From Acinetobacter sp. Ac_5812 (GTDB lineage Bacteria; Pseudomonadota; Gammaproteobacteria; Pseudomonadales; Moraxellaceae): DNA of 64,000 nt. Numbering within the stretch: position 1 is the first letter of the stretch; every line of letters starts with the position of its first letter. Under the pieces are notes generated by a model that saw only the letters and a program-made list of their open reading frames with translations, was not told where the DNA came from and did not search any database. The stretch is from the NCBI RefSeq assembly GCF_013072695.1, contig NZ_LXUK01000022.1:617084-681083 (forward strand), given 5' to 3'. A program made the position numbers and the translations under genes. This document shows, piece after piece, positions 8,408-17,489 of the stretch.

Positions 8408-8622
8408 AGGCGAAATGATCAAATATACAATCCGTGTATAAATCTCAAAATAAACTAATCACAGCACGTAAAGCAAGTTGATCTGAATAAATATGATCTA
8501 AAAAGCTGTAAATTCCGCTTTCTTTAGCTTTTTTTTGCATAAGTAAATCATTATTCATCACAACGAGTTATCTAAAAAAAGCATAAGATATGCTGATTTT
8601 TGCATAATTAGGCATATTGTCG

Positions 8623-9510
8623 ATGTTTGGTCCTATAGAATTTATTATGGCTGGGGTATTGGTTGGCTTCTGTGTCGGTATCACAGGTGTCGGTGGTGGT
8701 TCATTAATGACCCCAATACTGATTAGTCTATTTAAGATCGAACCACATATCGCCATTGGTACTGATCTACTTTATGCCTCGATTTCTAAATTCTGTGGTT
8801 CAGTCGTTCATGCCAAAAAACTGAATATTGTCTGGCCAATTGTACTTTGGCTGTCTTTGGGAAGTATTCCTGCCTCATTCGCAACCTCTTGGGTGCTTGA
8901 ACATTATTTAAGTCAATCAACACATTACAAAGCTGTTCTGACCATGGTCTTGGGCTTTATGTTGACCTTGACTGGTATATCAATTGTGTTCCGCACACAA
9001 ATTGAAAAGTTCTTTGACAAATTTCGTAACCGTGAACAAGCGGATATGGAAAGTGAACAACATGCATTGCAACACAAACGTCATTACATTGTGATTATGG
9101 GTATTGTACTCGGTATCTTTGTGACTTTGTCTTCTGTTGGTGCAGGTGCTTTCGGTATCATGGCCTTAGTGCTTATGTTCCCGAATCTTCCTATGATCCG
9201 TATTATTGGTTCAGATGTGGTACATGCGGTATTACTGACAGCAGTTGCTGGCCTAAGCCATATGTCTTCGGGCAATGTCGACTTTACCCTGTTAATGTGG
9301 TTGTTGGTGGGCTCAATTCCAGCCATTATTGTCGGTACACTCATCAGCTCACGTATGCCAGAACGATTGATCCGTAAAATTCTAGGCATTACCTTATTTG
9401 CCTTAGGTGTAAACTTTATGGTGAACCCAATTAAGGCGAAACCAAAACCTGTTGAAACACACCAAGCTGTTGTTGTTCAGCAAACAAAGTACGTAACAAC
9501 AACTGTTTAA
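8623..9510 (+). CDS. TSUP family permease (sulfite exporter TauE/SafE)
   Basis: The product has 295 residues from ATG 8623, with a TTG two codons earlier as an alternative start. It contains the two half-repeats typical of the TauE/SafE (DUF81) fold: GVGGGSLMTPILI near residue 24 and LSSVGAGAFGIMALVLMFP near residue 170, each leading a set of membrane helices. About eight helices are visible, with a charged cytoplasmic loop near residues 125-150. The family moves sulfite, sulfoacetate or other small sulfur-containing or organic anions across the inner membrane. The substrate here is unknown and the neighbours give no clue. It appears to be a single-gene unit. Confidence 0.88.
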   Translation: MFGPIEFIMAGVLVGFCVGITGVGGGSLMTPILISLFKIEPHIAIGTDLLYASISKFCGSVVHAKKLNIVWPIVLWLSLGSIPASFATSWVLEHYLSQSTHYKAVLTMVLGFMLTLTGISIVFRTQIEKFFDKFRNREQADMESEQHALQHKRHYIVIMGIVLGIFVTLSSVGAGAFGIMALVLMFPNLPMIRIIGSDVVHAVLLTAVAGLSHMSSGNVDFTLLMWLLVGSIPAIIVGTLISSRMPERLIRKILGITLFALGVNFMVNPIKAKPKPVETHQAVVVQQTKYVTTTV

Positions 9511-9628
9511 GCGTTACAATGCCGATTATTTCTACATAAATTATGCTTTTCACTAGTTAATCAATCGGCATTTCATGCTATATTCGTAGACAAAATAACC
9601 TTTTCTTTCGATTGAATTTGTGACAGCA

Positions 9629-10720
9629 ATGAATACTCTACAGTCAAATCCAGTTTCTCAGCCAGATATCGACGACGTTAATATTAAAAGCATTCAAACT
9701 TTGATTACCCCAGCAGAACTTAAAGCTGACCTCCCTTTATCTGATGCTGCTTCTCAAACTGTGTTACAAGGACGTGCAACTGTACGTAACATTTTAGATG
9801 GCAACGACAAACGCTTGTTTGTGGTGATTGGCCCTTGTTCGATTCACGATCCTAAAGCTGCCCATGAATATGCTGACCGTCTGAAAGTGCTCAGCGAAAA
9901 AGTAAAAGACACTTTATATCTGGTGATGCGTGTTTATTTTGAAAAGCCGCGTACCACAGTTGGTTGGAAAGGTTTAATCAACGACCCTGACATGAATGAC
10001 TCTTTCAATATTGAAAAAGGCTTGCATATCGGTCGTGGCTTATTAATTGATTTGAATGAAAAAGGTTTGCCATGTGCCACTGAAGCACTTGATCCAAACT
10101 CACCACAATACTATCAAGATTTGATTTCATGGTCAGCGATTGGTGCACGTACCACAGAAAGCCAAACTCACCGCGAAATGTCATCAGGCTTATCATCTCC
10201 TGTTGGCTTCAAAAACGGTACCGATGGTGGCTTAACAGTAGCAACCAATGCGATGCAATCTGTTAAACATGGTCACAGTTTCTTGGGCCTGAATGAAAAT
10301 GGTCAAGTTGCGATTATCAATACCAAAGGCAACCCTTATGCACACGTGGTATTACGTGGTGGTAATGGCAAGCCAAACTATGACGCAACGTCAGTTGCAG
10401 AAGCGGAAGCCGCTTTGGCAAAAGCTAAAGTCAGCAACAAGATCATGATTGATACCAGTCATGCCAACTCAAACAAAGACCCGTACTTACAGCCTTTGGT
10501 TTTGAAAAATATCACAGAACAAATCCTTGATGGCAACAAATCAATCGTTGGGATCATGGTGGAAAGTCACTTAAAAGGTGGTCGTCAGGATATTCCTGAA
10601 AACCTGTGTGATCTTGAATACGGTAAGTCAGTGACCGATGGCTGTATTGATTGGGAAACCACAGAAAAAGCATTACTCGAAATGCATGAAGCATTGCAAG
10701 ATGTATTAGCAACGCGTTAA
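9629..10720 (+). CDS. aroG: 3-deoxy-7-phosphoheptulonate synthase (class I DAHP synthase)
   Basis: This 363-residue enzyme condenses phosphoenolpyruvate and erythrose 4-phosphate in the first step of the shikimate pathway. Visible class I motifs are VVIGPCSIHD near residue 68, the RVYFEKPRTTVGWKG strand-loop near 110, the GARTTESQTHREMSSG stretch near 175 and the metal-binding end SHANSNKDP near 275. The N-terminal extension of about 50 residues matches feedback-regulated E. coli-type enzymes (AroF/AroG/AroH). Which amino acid inhibits it cannot be read reliably, so aroG is a class label. ATG 9629 is preferred over GTG 9620. A strong terminator follows. Confidence 0.93.
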   Translation: MNTLQSNPVSQPDIDDVNIKSIQTLITPAELKADLPLSDAASQTVLQGRATVRNILDGNDKRLFVVIGPCSIHDPKAAHEYADRLKVLSEKVKDTLYLVMRVYFEKPRTTVGWKGLINDPDMNDSFNIEKGLHIGRGLLIDLNEKGLPCATEALDPNSPQYYQDLISWSAIGARTTESQTHREMSSGLSSPVGFKNGTDGGLTVATNAMQSVKHGHSFLGLNENGQVAIINTKGNPYAHVVLRGGNGKPNYDATSVAEAEAALAKAKVSNKIMIDTSHANSNKDPYLQPLVLKNITEQILDGNKSIVGIMVESHLKGGRQDIPENLCDLEYGKSVTDGCIDWETTEKALLEMHEALQDVLATR

Positions 10721-10732
10721 TTCAATCTTTAC

Positions 10733-10765
10733 AAAAAAACAGGCTCTTATGAGCCTGTTTTTTTT
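10733..10765. terminator. Rho-independent terminator after the DAHP synthase gene
   Basis: A-run, ACAGGCTC, four-base loop, GAGCCTGT and an eight-base T-run. The A-run on the left side could also let it work on the minus strand. Confidence 0.9.
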
Positions 10766-10863
10766 GTTTGTCGATTCGATTAACTTGCACAAACGTACAA
10801 TACAGCGCATAGCGCTTTGCCCTATTTTGATCATCCTTTGTTATTGATTCATTTAGGTTGAGC

Positions 10864-11466
10864 ATGGAAATTTTTCTTTATACCTTAAGTGTGATGTACA
10901 GCCCTGGTCCTGTGAACTTTATGGGATTAAATGCGGGTCTAACAGGACAGTTCTCTCGAACATTGGGCTTTTTTGCAGGTGTGGGTTGTTCCATGCTGAT
11001 GCTATTTGTTGTATTTGGCTATGCAGGTGCAGCATTGATTCCCCATGCGTATTTGCATTTTATTGCCTTGATCGGGGCGCTTTATACCTTTTATATCGCC
11101 TATAAAATGATGACAGCGCATACTGAATTAAAAACAGATCAAACCCAACACAAAAGCCTCAATTTTTGGAATGGTTTCTGGATTCAAAGTCTGAATCCTA
11201 AAGCGATTTTGGTGATTTTACCTGTGACCACCATTATGTACCCTGCTGCACATATCACTGGTAGCTTGATTCTCATTGTTTCATTACTCATTTCTCTTGG
11301 TGCAGCGGGTGCTCCGTTGCTTTATTCATTTGCTGGATCAGTAATTGGCAAAAAATTGAGTAATCCAATTTGGCTCAATCATCTAAATAAAATACTGGGT
11401 ATCTTCCTAATTATTTCAGGTCTATTTATGTTGAGTGATTTCTTAAAAGGTATGCATCTTATTTAG
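10864..11466 (+). CDS. LysE/RhtB family exporter
   Basis: The product is 200 residues from ATG 10864, with TTG 10858 as the longer option. It shows about six membrane helices and the LysE-family N-terminal pattern YSPGPVNFMGLNAGL, in which the Pro-Gly-Pro turn is characteristic. The motif FWNGFWIQSLNPKAIL, about residues 98-113, is the conserved second-half signature. These proteins export amino acids or related metabolites. It converges on an AraC-type regulator gene 24 bases away, an arrangement often seen for LysE exporters, so that regulator may control it. Substrate unknown. Confidence 0.85.
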   Translation: MEIFLYTLSVMYSPGPVNFMGLNAGLTGQFSRTLGFFAGVGCSMLMLFVVFGYAGAALIPHAYLHFIALIGALYTFYIAYKMMTAHTELKTDQTQHKSLNFWNGFWIQSLNPKAILVILPVTTIMYPAAHITGSLILIVSLLISLGAAGAPLLYSFAGSVIGKKLSNPIWLNHLNKILGIFLIISGLFMLSDFLKGMHLI

Positions 11467-11490
11467 AGCTTTTTTAGTTGCAAACACAGC

Positions 11491-12309
11491 TTATTTCTGA
11501 CGTGTATAAATCTGTTTCCATCTTGCTGGGGTAATCCCAAAAGCTTTGCTAAAATGCCGAGTCATATGGCTCTGATCAAAAAAACCAGCAATGATGGCAG
11601 CCTGCGTCAGCGACTCTCCGTACATCAGACATCTTTTCACGATATCTAGCCGACGCATAGTCATATAACGATGCGGACTGGTGCCGAATAGCAATCGAAA
11701 ATCTCGAGAAAGACTCCAACGATCACGCTGTATATTCTGTTCTAAATCATCCAAACTAATGTTCTGATCTAGTGAAGCATGAATAAATTCTCGGGCTTTT
11801 TCAGCCGCAATATAATCATAACGCTGCCTTGAACGTGGCGCATGACCTGAGACTTCATACAAAGTTGTTGCCAAGTCATACAACGCATCTTCTTCTTCTA
11901 GAATATCCAATGGATCATGCATGTTTTGTAATAGTGTATGAGTAACACGATAAAGCCGTGGATCATCACTCAGCCCATGTTTGAAAAAAGGCAGCGGTTT
12001 GCCTTTCATGATTTTTTGAATCAATGCAGGTTCAACATACATCATTCGGTAGTGAAAGCCTTCTTGAGTCCCCGCACTGCCATCATGCTTTTCATCTGGA
12101 TGTAACACCATGGTCATGCCATGCTGACTATGTCGGACTTCACCACGATAATGAAAGCTTTGTACACCAGACAAGGTACGACCAATCGCAAAGGTATCAT
12201 GTTGGTGTGGTTCATATGCATGATCAGAAAAGAAAGCTTCTATTCTTTCCAAGCGATCACTCTCAGAAGCCCGAACAATCCAATCGGACTGATTTGCTAT
12301 TTTTGACAC
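11491..12309 (-). CDS. AraC family transcriptional regulator
   Basis: This 272-residue regulator starts at a GTG (12309); no in-frame ATG occurs near the N-terminus and AGGCAG lies upstream. The first half is an AraC-type cupin (YEPHQHDTFAIGRTLSGVQS, residues about 32-51), and the last 100 residues contain two helix-turn-helix units (NISLDDLEQNIQRDRWSLSR and SLTQAAIIAGFFDQSHMTRH) ending in FGITPARWKQIY. It resembles regulators paired with LysE-type exporters. It converges on such an exporter here, so control of that gene is plausible but unproven. Ligand unknown. Confidence 0.88.
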   Translation of the reverse strand: MSKIANQSDWIVRASESDRLERIEAFFSDHAYEPHQHDTFAIGRTLSGVQSFHYRGEVRHSQHGMTMVLHPDEKHDGSAGTQEGFHYRMMYVEPALIQKIMKGKPLPFFKHGLSDDPRLYRVTHTLLQNMHDPLDILEEEDALYDLATTLYEVSGHAPRSRQRYDYIAAEKAREFIHASLDQNISLDDLEQNIQRDRWSLSRDFRLLFGTSPHRYMTMRRLDIVKRCLMYGESLTQAAIIAGFFDQSHMTRHFSKAFGITPARWKQIYTRQK

Positions 12310-12428
12310 GCTGATCTGCCTATAAAATATTGAATTCAGCAGTCTCAGAATACCTTAATTTTGCTTTGATCTATAAGTCATTTTTTGATTATACTGCTGC
12401 CTCATTTCTCCTACGACGTATCGCTGAT

Positions 12429-12932
12429 ATGAAGTCCAGTTTTCGTCAACATTTGCTTAAGTGGCGTGCCTATTTCGGCGCGGTTACTTTGCTGTGTTTA
12501 CTCTGGCATATCTTCTTACCAACGATGGTTCATACAGGCGTCGTACCTGCACTTTATGCAATGCCAAGCCATTGCCAAGTCACAGAAATTCAAAATGTCT
12601 CGTTGATGTCACAGACGCATTCAAGTCATCATCAACACAGCATGCATGACATGCATCACGGACCGCAGCTACAACATGCCAAACATGCTCAGCTGAGTGA
12701 ATATGCTCAACATGTGTATGCATTGGCCAGCCAAATTATGAAGCATTGTCCTCTCTGCTCACATGGTCTAGATGCCGCTGCGATCGTGCCGCTGATTGCA
12801 TTCATTATTATATTTCTACTGGCTTGGTTCAGTCGCGTTCGCTGCCTGTGCCATACGTGGACAGAAGATCTGCACATCGCCCGTATCTTCTATATTTTTC
12901 CAATCAAACAAGCCCCGCCACTCGCTTTATAA
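12429..12932 (+). CDS. DUF2946 family protein, His-rich
   Basis: About 167 residues are encoded from ATG 12429; a start at 12330 would add 33 residues without signal character. The N-terminus has an anchor (AYFGAVTLLCLLWHIFLP) followed by a periplasmic His/Met-rich stretch (SSHHQHSMHDMHHG). A CPLCSHG motif and a second membrane segment come next, and the end is PIKQAPPLAL. This layout is that of DUF2946, which is repeatedly found with copper-related TonB receptors and copper resistance genes. It is the first gene of a unit with the TonB receptor and PepSY genes downstream. A role in sensing or handling copper or iron in the periplasm is inferred. Confidence 0.75.
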   Translation: MKSSFRQHLLKWRAYFGAVTLLCLLWHIFLPTMVHTGVVPALYAMPSHCQVTEIQNVSLMSQTHSSHHQHSMHDMHHGPQLQHAKHAQLSEYAQHVYALASQIMKHCPLCSHGLDAAAIVPLIAFIIIFLLAWFSRVRCLCHTWTEDLHIARIFYIFPIKQAPPLAL

Positions 12933-13005
12933 AACGCAAATTTTACTTCGTACCCCGTAAATGACGGCGGTGCGTTCTCGTTTATTGCTTTTTATAGAGT
13001 TCAAA

Positions 13006-15117
13006 ATGAATACTCCATTCCGTTTGTCTGCACTTGCGGCTGCGTGCCTGTCTGTTGGCTATAGCTCGGTTGTTCTTGCAGAAACTGTACCCTCTGATGC
13101 GACCAAAACCTTAGCCACCATCGTTGTGACCGCAAGTCGTGAAGGTGAATCGATTAATAATACCCCTGCTGCGATCAGTAAAATTAACAGCAAGGACATT
13201 GAAGATAAGCATGCAACGTTTATTGGACAGGCGCTGAATCAAACCCCAGGTGTATTAATGAATGACTTGGGTAATGAACAGCATATGATGTCCATTCGCC
13301 AGCCCATTACTACAGCAGCTGTTTATCAATATTTAGAAGATGGGATTTCAATTCGTCCCGTGGGCGTGTTTAACCACAATGCCTTATATGAAGTGAATTT
13401 GGCGGGTATTGATAGCATCGAAATTTTACGCGGTCCTGCCAGTAGCTTATATGGCAGCAATGCCATTGGTGGAACCATTAATTTCCTCAGCAAAGCTCCA
13501 AGTGCGACAGCAACAGCAGATCTGGGCATCAGTGCCAGTTCTGAGGGATATCGCCGTGTCGATGTGGGTGCATCGAATACCTTTGATAGCGAATGGGGCG
13601 AGCATGGTTTAAGACTTTCAGCCTATGCCAGTGATCGTGGTGATAGCTGGCAAGACCATGCTGAAAGCAACAAGCAAAGCATAACGCTCAGACACGATTG
13701 GCGCATCTCTGATGCCACACAGATCAAAAATATCATCAGCTATAACCATTTAAAAGCAGATATGACCGGTAGCTTAAATCTGGATGATTATCGCAAGCGC
13801 CCGGGATACAGCTACCAAACCTTTACCTATCGTGAAGTCGATACCACAAGGCTTTCTTCTCAAATTAGTCATCAATGGAATGATCAACAACAAAGCCAAG
13901 TTACCTTGTATTATCGTGATAATACGACCGAACAGAATCCAAGTTATAACATCCGCACCGATATTCAAAATGGCAAATCAACTGGCACTTATAGTGGACA
14001 AACCACCTATAACGCCTTTCAGTCTTATGGCTTAAATGCTCAGCATTCAGCTACATTTGATCAGGTCAAACTGATTATTGGTGCGATGGCTGAACACTCT
14101 CCCAACCAAGCCAAAACCAATGATATTCAAGTTTTCCGTGATCCGAACACTTTGGTTTATACCGGTTATCAACAACGCCAACGCCTACGAGATTTTAATG
14201 TTGACGTCAATAATCAGGCCGTCTATGCGCAAGCCAATTGGCAAGTTTTACCGACTTTAAATTTAGTCGGTGGTGCACGTTATGACTGGATTGGTTATGA
14301 CTATGAAAATAAATTAACCCCATCAAAAATTACAGGTGCACCGAATGAGAAACGTGATTTTCATAAGGCCAGCCCTCAACTCGGTTTTGTCTGGAACATA
14401 ACGCCAGCAATTGACCTGTATAGCAATTGGTCACAGGGCTTTGTCCCACCCGAAGTCAGCAGTTTATATGGTGCAAATCTGGTCACGCCAGACCTAAAGG
14501 AAGCCACATTTAATAATATCGATGCAGGTCTGCGTTTTAAATTATTCGATGATCGCTTAGACGGTGAAATCACGCTATATCGCTTAGAAGGCGAAGATGA
14601 AGTGATGAGCTATACCAAGCCAGACAATACCCGTGAACCACGCAATACGGGTAAAACTTTACATCAAGGCATTGAAATTGGGGGAACTTGGAAGCTCAGT
14701 GAGCTTTATAATCAGCGCTTAAAACTCTCAGGCAGTATTGCCAAACATGAATATAAGCTGTTTCAACCTTCCAGCGTTTTAGATTACAGCGGCAACACCA
14801 TGCCAAGCGCGCCTAAAACATTTGGCACGCTTGAATACCAGATCAAGCCAATACCTGAACTATTGCTCTCTGCGGAAGCAGTATATGTCGGTTCTTACTG
14901 GATTAATGATGCCAATACGGAAAAGTATGATGGCCATACTTTGCTGAATCTACGTGCCAATTACCGTAGAAATGCCTATGAAATTTTTGGACAAATCCTG
15001 AATGCCACAGATAAGCATTATGCGGAAAGTACTTCATTTAGTAATAATCAGGCCAGCTATACACCTGCTGCACCACGCACCTATTTATTAGGCTTAAGTT
15101 ACCACTTTGGGAAATAA
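13006..15117 (+). CDS. TonB-dependent outer membrane receptor, probable metal uptake
   Basis: The product is 703 residues from ATG 13006, with AGAG just upstream; the longer frame from 12961 lacks a signal sequence. A signal peptide ends near VVLA. The TonB-box-like segment LATIVVTASR precedes a plug domain with GQALNQTPGVLMNDLG, DGISIRPVG, IEILRGPASSLYGSNAIGGT and a C-terminal beta-barrel ending LLGLSYHFGK. The sequence QHMMSIRQP in the plug contains a Met pair that could bind a metal. It sits between a DUF2946 gene and a PepSY gene, which stop and start 73 and 4 bases away. I infer metal (copper or a ferric chelate) uptake; the ligand cannot be assigned. Confidence 0.88.
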   Translation: MNTPFRLSALAAACLSVGYSSVVLAETVPSDATKTLATIVVTASREGESINNTPAAISKINSKDIEDKHATFIGQALNQTPGVLMNDLGNEQHMMSIRQPITTAAVYQYLEDGISIRPVGVFNHNALYEVNLAGIDSIEILRGPASSLYGSNAIGGTINFLSKAPSATATADLGISASSEGYRRVDVGASNTFDSEWGEHGLRLSAYASDRGDSWQDHAESNKQSITLRHDWRISDATQIKNIISYNHLKADMTGSLNLDDYRKRPGYSYQTFTYREVDTTRLSSQISHQWNDQQQSQVTLYYRDNTTEQNPSYNIRTDIQNGKSTGTYSGQTTYNAFQSYGLNAQHSATFDQVKLIIGAMAEHSPNQAKTNDIQVFRDPNTLVYTGYQQRQRLRDFNVDVNNQAVYAQANWQVLPTLNLVGGARYDWIGYDYENKLTPSKITGAPNEKRDFHKASPQLGFVWNITPAIDLYSNWSQGFVPPEVSSLYGANLVTPDLKEATFNNIDAGLRFKLFDDRLDGEITLYRLEGEDEVMSYTKPDNTREPRNTGKTLHQGIEIGGTWKLSELYNQRLKLSGSIAKHEYKLFQPSSVLDYSGNTMPSAPKTFGTLEYQIKPIPELLLSAEAVYVGSYWINDANTEKYDGHTLLNLRANYRRNAYEIFGQILNATDKHYAESTSFSNNQASYTPAAPRTYLLGLSYHFGK

Positions 15118-15120
15118 GCC

Positions 15121-16584
15121 ATGAATGCCAGACAACTTAAACAACGACTGTCTTTACACCGTTGTTTTGGGATGGTGTTCGGCATTCTCGTTTTACTTTG
15201 GTCTTTAACAGGTGTGTTGCATCCAATCATGAGTGCAACACAACCTCAACCTGTGAAACGAATGCCCCCATCTCAACAATTGGATTTAACACATGCCTTA
15301 GCAGCGTCTGATGTTTTAAAGCAACATCAGATAGCACAGTTTTCAGCATTACAGGTGATTGAATTAGCACCTCAGCAGATTGCCTATCGCGTATTACAAC
15401 CAAATCAAAAGATTGCGGAATATTATGATAGTCAGACAGGTCAATTGCTAATTGATGCAGAACGGCAAGATGCTCAACGTTTAGCACTTTGGTATACAGG
15501 CTTATCGCAACAGGACATTGTATCCAGTCAAATCATCACCGCATTCAGTGATGATTATCCGAGTGTCAATCGCTTACTGCCTGTTTGGCGTGTTGATTTC
15601 AAAAATGGTTTACGGGCTTATGTTGATCCTTCACAAGCACGACTGGCCACGCTCTCCAATGATCAAAAGATGTGGATGGCAAAAATCTTCCGCTTAGGTC
15701 ATACCTGGACATGGAGTGATCAAGCTTGGACAGGTCAAACTATTCTCATGCAACTGGCTTTGATTGGCATACTGTGCATGATTTTTATGGGCATTGGTTT
15801 ATTCTTTAACATTCACAATCGAAGTAATCACCGCCTAGGGCAAAAACCAATTCGTTTTCTGCACCGCTATTTAGGCATCAGTTTAAGCGTCTTTATTCTG
15901 CTTTGGGTGATCAGTGGTTTCTATCATCTTTGGCAGAAAAAACCTGATATTAAAAACATTCAACCTGTTTTTCATACTGCAGATTTAAGTACCGAAGCAT
16001 GGCAGCAGGTCACTGCACAGCCCATTCAGCGTCTGGATCTCGTTCCAACTACCTTTAGCCATACACATACTCCTGCAGCTTGGATGATTCAAGCCATCGG
16101 ACAAAGCCCTTTACAAGGCAGCATGACGGCGGCAACGAAGCAGCATGATCATCACACGACTAAAACAGTAGTTCCCGCGATTCAGTTTGTAGATGCTGGT
16201 AATGGTGAACTGATTGATATTCTTAAACAAAGTAAACAATTGGCTGCAAGTTATTTAGGATTACCACCTGAACAAGTTCAACAGGCCGCATGGGTGACCA
16301 GCTTTGGAGGCGAATATGGGTTTATCAACAAGCGTCTGCCCGTGATTAAGGTTGAAACGCAGTTAGAGAATCAACTCAGACTGTATATTGAGCCCAGCAG
16401 TGGCGTAATTGCAGCTCAGGTCACGCAACAAGATGCTTTAGAAGGATTTAGTTTTGCTTATCTACATAAATGGACATGGTTGCCAATAGATAAAACGCTT
16501 CGGGATATTATCCTAGGTACGATTGCTGGGTTGGTTGCTTTACTCGCTGTGCTTGGTTTCCTGGTTCAATTGCGCAAACGCTAA
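15121..16584 (+). CDS. PepSY domain membrane protein
   Basis: This 487-residue protein starts three bases after the receptor stop. It has an N-terminal PepSY_TM helix (RCFGMVFGILVLLWSLTGVLH), a second helix pair near residues 210-270 with LHRYLGISLSVFILLWVISG, a His-rich loop containing KQHDHHTTK, and a last helix near the C-terminus. Two periplasmic regions each look like PepSY folds (QIAYRVLQPNQKIAEYYDSQ and IQFVDAGNGELIDI). The close link to a TonB receptor suggests an inner-membrane reductase or electron-transfer role in metal release, as proposed for PepSY reductases. It is distinct from the PepSY protein at 5920. Confidence 0.82.
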   Translation: MNARQLKQRLSLHRCFGMVFGILVLLWSLTGVLHPIMSATQPQPVKRMPPSQQLDLTHALAASDVLKQHQIAQFSALQVIELAPQQIAYRVLQPNQKIAEYYDSQTGQLLIDAERQDAQRLALWYTGLSQQDIVSSQIITAFSDDYPSVNRLLPVWRVDFKNGLRAYVDPSQARLATLSNDQKMWMAKIFRLGHTWTWSDQAWTGQTILMQLALIGILCMIFMGIGLFFNIHNRSNHRLGQKPIRFLHRYLGISLSVFILLWVISGFYHLWQKKPDIKNIQPVFHTADLSTEAWQQVTAQPIQRLDLVPTTFSHTHTPAAWMIQAIGQSPLQGSMTAATKQHDHHTTKTVVPAIQFVDAGNGELIDILKQSKQLAASYLGLPPEQVQQAAWVTSFGGEYGFINKRLPVIKVETQLENQLRLYIEPSSGVIAAQVTQQDALEGFSFAYLHKWTWLPIDKTLRDIILGTIAGLVALLAVLGFLVQLRKR

Positions 16585-16595
16585 CATCACTCAAA

Positions 16596-16623
16596 GTGAT
16601 CCTTCTGTTTGCAGGAGGATCAC
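16596..16623. terminator. Hairpin between converging PepSY and cobS genes
   Basis: GTGATCCT and AGGATCAC form an 8-bp perfect stem with a 12-base loop. No clear T-run follows, so termination is likely but not certain. Confidence 0.5.
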
Positions 16624-16645
16624 CCCACATCAAGTGGTCAATTTT

Positions 16646-17389
16646 TTAAATAATATAGAATGAAGCAATCACAGCACTGAGAATCACACCAGTTTCAGCC
16701 AACTCAATCGCAGCACCCACCGTATCGCCGGTAATCCCGCCAATACGTTTAATAAATACAGAACGCAAATAGAAAAGCATCAGTAAAAAAACCAATAGTG
16801 CGACTAAACCCAACCATTTAAATATACAAAGCAATGCAATTGTAATGACAAAAACCATCCAAAGTTGCTTTTTTGGCATAAAATCAGTTATAGAACGCCC
16901 TAAACCTTGAGCACGCATATAAGGTGTGGTAAGAAAGAGAAATAGCGGTACACTGCGCCCAAGCATAGGCAAGACAATTAAAAAGACAGCCATCTGTTGT
17001 TCAAGCAAAACGTATACGGCCACAAATTTTAGTAAGCAGACGACGATTAAACTCAACACCCCGATTGGACCACAAGCAGGGTCTTTCATGATTTTCAGGG
17101 TTCGTTCAGGATCACCAAATCCACCGACCCATGCGTCTGCTGTATCCGCTAAACCATCGAGATGTAATCCACCTGTCAGCCAAATCCAGAGTATGAGGAT
17201 CAGCGCCGCGCTCAAGATGGTCGGAAGCTTTACCAACAGCATTGCTGAGGCAAATAAAATCATTCCAAGCAACAAGCCAACCAAAGGATAAAATAGTAAT
17301 GCCTGACCATTCTGCTTGGCACTTGGCATTGTTTTGAGCTCAATCGGTAAAACGGTCAAAAACTGCAAGGCAATCCAAAAAGGTGTCAT
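16646..17389 (-). CDS. cobS: Adenosylcobinamide-GDP ribazoletransferase CobS
   Basis: The product has 247 residues from ATG 17389, with GAGAGG five bases upstream; TTG 17401 is less likely. The motifs ALQFLTVLP, GGLHLDGLADTADAW (about residues 73-87, with the Asp-rich metal site), TLKIMKDPACGPIG and GGITGDTVGAAIE identify CobS. It joins adenosylcobinamide-GDP to alpha-ribazole (phosphate) at the inner membrane to give cobalamin. About six hydrophobic segments are present. It is the last gene of the cobalamin region and is separated from the other cob genes by the acid phosphatase gene. Confidence 0.95.
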   Translation of the reverse strand: MTPFWIALQFLTVLPIELKTMPSAKQNGQALLFYPLVGLLLGMILFASAMLLVKLPTILSAALILILWIWLTGGLHLDGLADTADAWVGGFGDPERTLKIMKDPACGPIGVLSLIVVCLLKFVAVYVLLEQQMAVFLIVLPMLGRSVPLFLFLTTPYMRAQGLGRSITDFMPKKQLWMVFVITIALLCIFKWLGLVALLVFLLMLFYLRSVFIKRIGGITGDTVGAAIELAETGVILSAVIASFYII

Positions 17390-17442
17390 GCAACCTCTCA
17401 ATCACATCTGGTTCATCGTGCATGGATTATGAAGAAATAAAA

Positions 17443-17466
17443 TTGGGAATAGCAAGCTATTCCCAA
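17443..17466 (-). terminator. Rho-independent terminator of the acid phosphatase gene
   Basis: TTGGGAATAG and CTATTCCCAA form a 10-bp stem with a 4-base loop. On the minus strand it is followed by TTTTATTTC. It lies 23 bases beyond the stop of the phosphatase gene. Confidence 0.8.
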
Positions 17467-17489
17467 ATGAAAAGATCGAATATCTTAGA

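Noticed and set aside
12330..12428. Longer start for the DUF2946 gene
   Set aside because: The extra 33 residues have no signal or family similarity, and ATG 12429 begins immediately before the membrane anchor.
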